From Nocardia sp. (GTDB taxonomy: Bacteria > Actinomycetota > Actinomycetes > Mycobacteriales > Mycobacteriaceae), in NCBI GenBank assembly GCA_013361595.1, contig JABFXT010000510.1, forward strand, positions 1 through 6,038: a stretch of 6,038 nucleotides of DNA, in the 5' to 3' direction. Shown here in pieces: positions 5,618 through 6,038 of this stretch. Position numbers and translations under genes: made by a program. The notes beneath the pieces were generated by a model. That model did no database searches and had not been told where the DNA came from. It was given only the letters and a program-made list of their open reading frames with translations. The first letter of the stretch is position 1. Every line of letters begins with the position of its first letter.

Positions 5618-6038
5618 ATGACAGAGAAGGGGAACCTCGACGCGCGCGTGGCCGCACTCGAGGGGGAGATCGGGGAACTGAAACAACGGGTCCGGCGCAC
5701 CGAGCGGGACGCCGCCGCCGCGCGCGTACTCGCCGGCGGCGCCGACCGGGATGTCTCGGAGATCAGAGCCGAGATCCGGGAATTCCGGGAACAGAATCTA
5801 CGGCTGCACAACGCGACCCGCGAAGACATCACCGGCATCCGGGGCGATATCAGCGGGATCCACGGCGATATATCCGGCATCCAGGGCGATATCACCGGCA
5901 TCCGGAGCACTGTCGGTGAGCTGAATGGCCGCATGGACCATATGGAGAGCCGAATCGACACGCTCACGCTCGAGATGCGCGGCAAGTTCGACATGCTCGC
6001 CGCGGGGCAACAGCAGATCGTGAGCCTGATCACGCAGG
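5618..6038 (+). CDS. Coiled-coil protein with glycine-rich heptad repeats, function unknown (partial, C-terminus outside)
   Basis: Frame open from ATG 5618 to the window end, 140 residues visible. A first heptad run is at L7, V11, L14, I18, L21 and V25. A hinge (AARVLAGGADRD, 34-45) follows, then V46, I49, I53, F56. From I71 to M120 hydrophobic residues fall at strict 3-4 spacing. Residues 70-97 are four tandem heptads of the form DI(T/S)GIxG. No signal peptide, membrane segment or catalytic motif is seen. The AARVLAGGADRDV stretch and the KFDMLAAGQQQIV end (123-135) recall short uncharacterised coiled-coil proteins of Nocardia and Mycobacterium, from memory. The gene is divergent from rpsH and probably leaderless. 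Coding use is GC-rich like its neighbours. It could be a structural, adaptor or antitoxin-like protein; nothing in the window decides. Confidence 0.8.
   Translation, partial: MTEKGNLDARVAALEGEIGELKQRVRRTERDAAAARVLAGGADRDVSEIRAEIREFREQNLRLHNATREDITGIRGDISGIHGDISGIQGDITGIRSTVGELNGRMDHMESRIDTLTLEMRGKFDMLAAGQQQIVSLITQ
5825..5908 (+). repeat. Four tandem 21-bp units coding DI(T/S)GIxG heptads
   Basis: Units at 5825-5845, 5846-5866, 5867-5887 and 5888-5908 each encode seven residues: DITGIRG, DISGIHG, DISGIQG, DITGIRS. The DNA units are similar but not identical (GAC/GAT ATC, ACC/AGC/TCC, GGC/GGG ATC), so they look diverged from a common 21-bp ancestor and kept in register with the coiled-coil period. 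Such in-frame repeats can change copy number between strains. Confidence 0.85.

Noticed and set aside
5825..5908. CRISPR-like short regular repeats
   Set aside because: Units are 21 bp, contiguous without spacers, diverged, and in frame with a heptad protein repeat.
5596..6033. 145-codon minus-strand frame opposite the coiled-coil gene
   Set aside because: The plus-strand frame has regular coiled-coil periodicity and an appropriately placed -10 box; the minus-strand product is a Ser/Arg/Pro-rich shadow whose own repeats mirror the 21-bp units.

Overview
The window carries the 3' half of an actinobacterial spc-type ribosomal protein operon. Nine genes are on the minus strand, in transcription order rpsH, rplF, rplR, rpsE, rpmD, rplO, secY, adk, map. 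The last, map, runs off the left edge. At the right edge one gene points the opposite way and is cut by the window end; it encodes a coiled-coil protein with no recognised function. High GC, GTG starts, the short LID-less adenylate kinase, and S8, L15 and SecY sequences that read very close to remembered mycobacterial ones point to Mycobacteriales. Nocardia or a close relative is my best guess, by inference only.

Layout from right to left along the operon: a divergent intergenic region (5364-5617) holds a good rpsH promoter, a roughly 175-nt GC-rich leader able to fold, and a probable leaderless promoter for the plus-strand gene. rpsH to rplO (5363-2682) is tightly packed, with gaps of 15, 2, 46, 2 and 1 nt. 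The 46-nt gap is tiled exactly by a 15-codon open frame that joins both neighbours through TGATG. A 242-nt gap (2440-2681) separates rplO from secY. It is the most structured non-coding stretch in the window: a 14-bp inverted repeat around a weaker inner hairpin, an 11-bp hairpin, a possible extended -10 box, and 10-bp repeats that allow alternative pairings near the secY ribosome binding site. secY and adk overlap by 4 nt (GTGA), and map follows adk after 52 nt.

The genes serve protein production: 30S proteins S8 and S5, 50S proteins L6, L18, L30 and L15, the SecY export channel, adenylate kinase for nucleotide balance, and methionine aminopeptidase for N-terminal processing of new proteins. 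The usual upstream members of the operon (rplN, rplX, rplE, rpsN) do not adjoin rpsH here; a divergent gene takes their place, so the operon appears split or rearranged at this point.

The ribosomal block itself is ordinary. I see no RNA gene, insertion sequence, CRISPR array or clearly new multi-gene system. The items worth a second look are the rplO-secY gap, the operon break at rpsH, the mini-ORF before rpsE, and the heptad-repeat coiled-coil gene.
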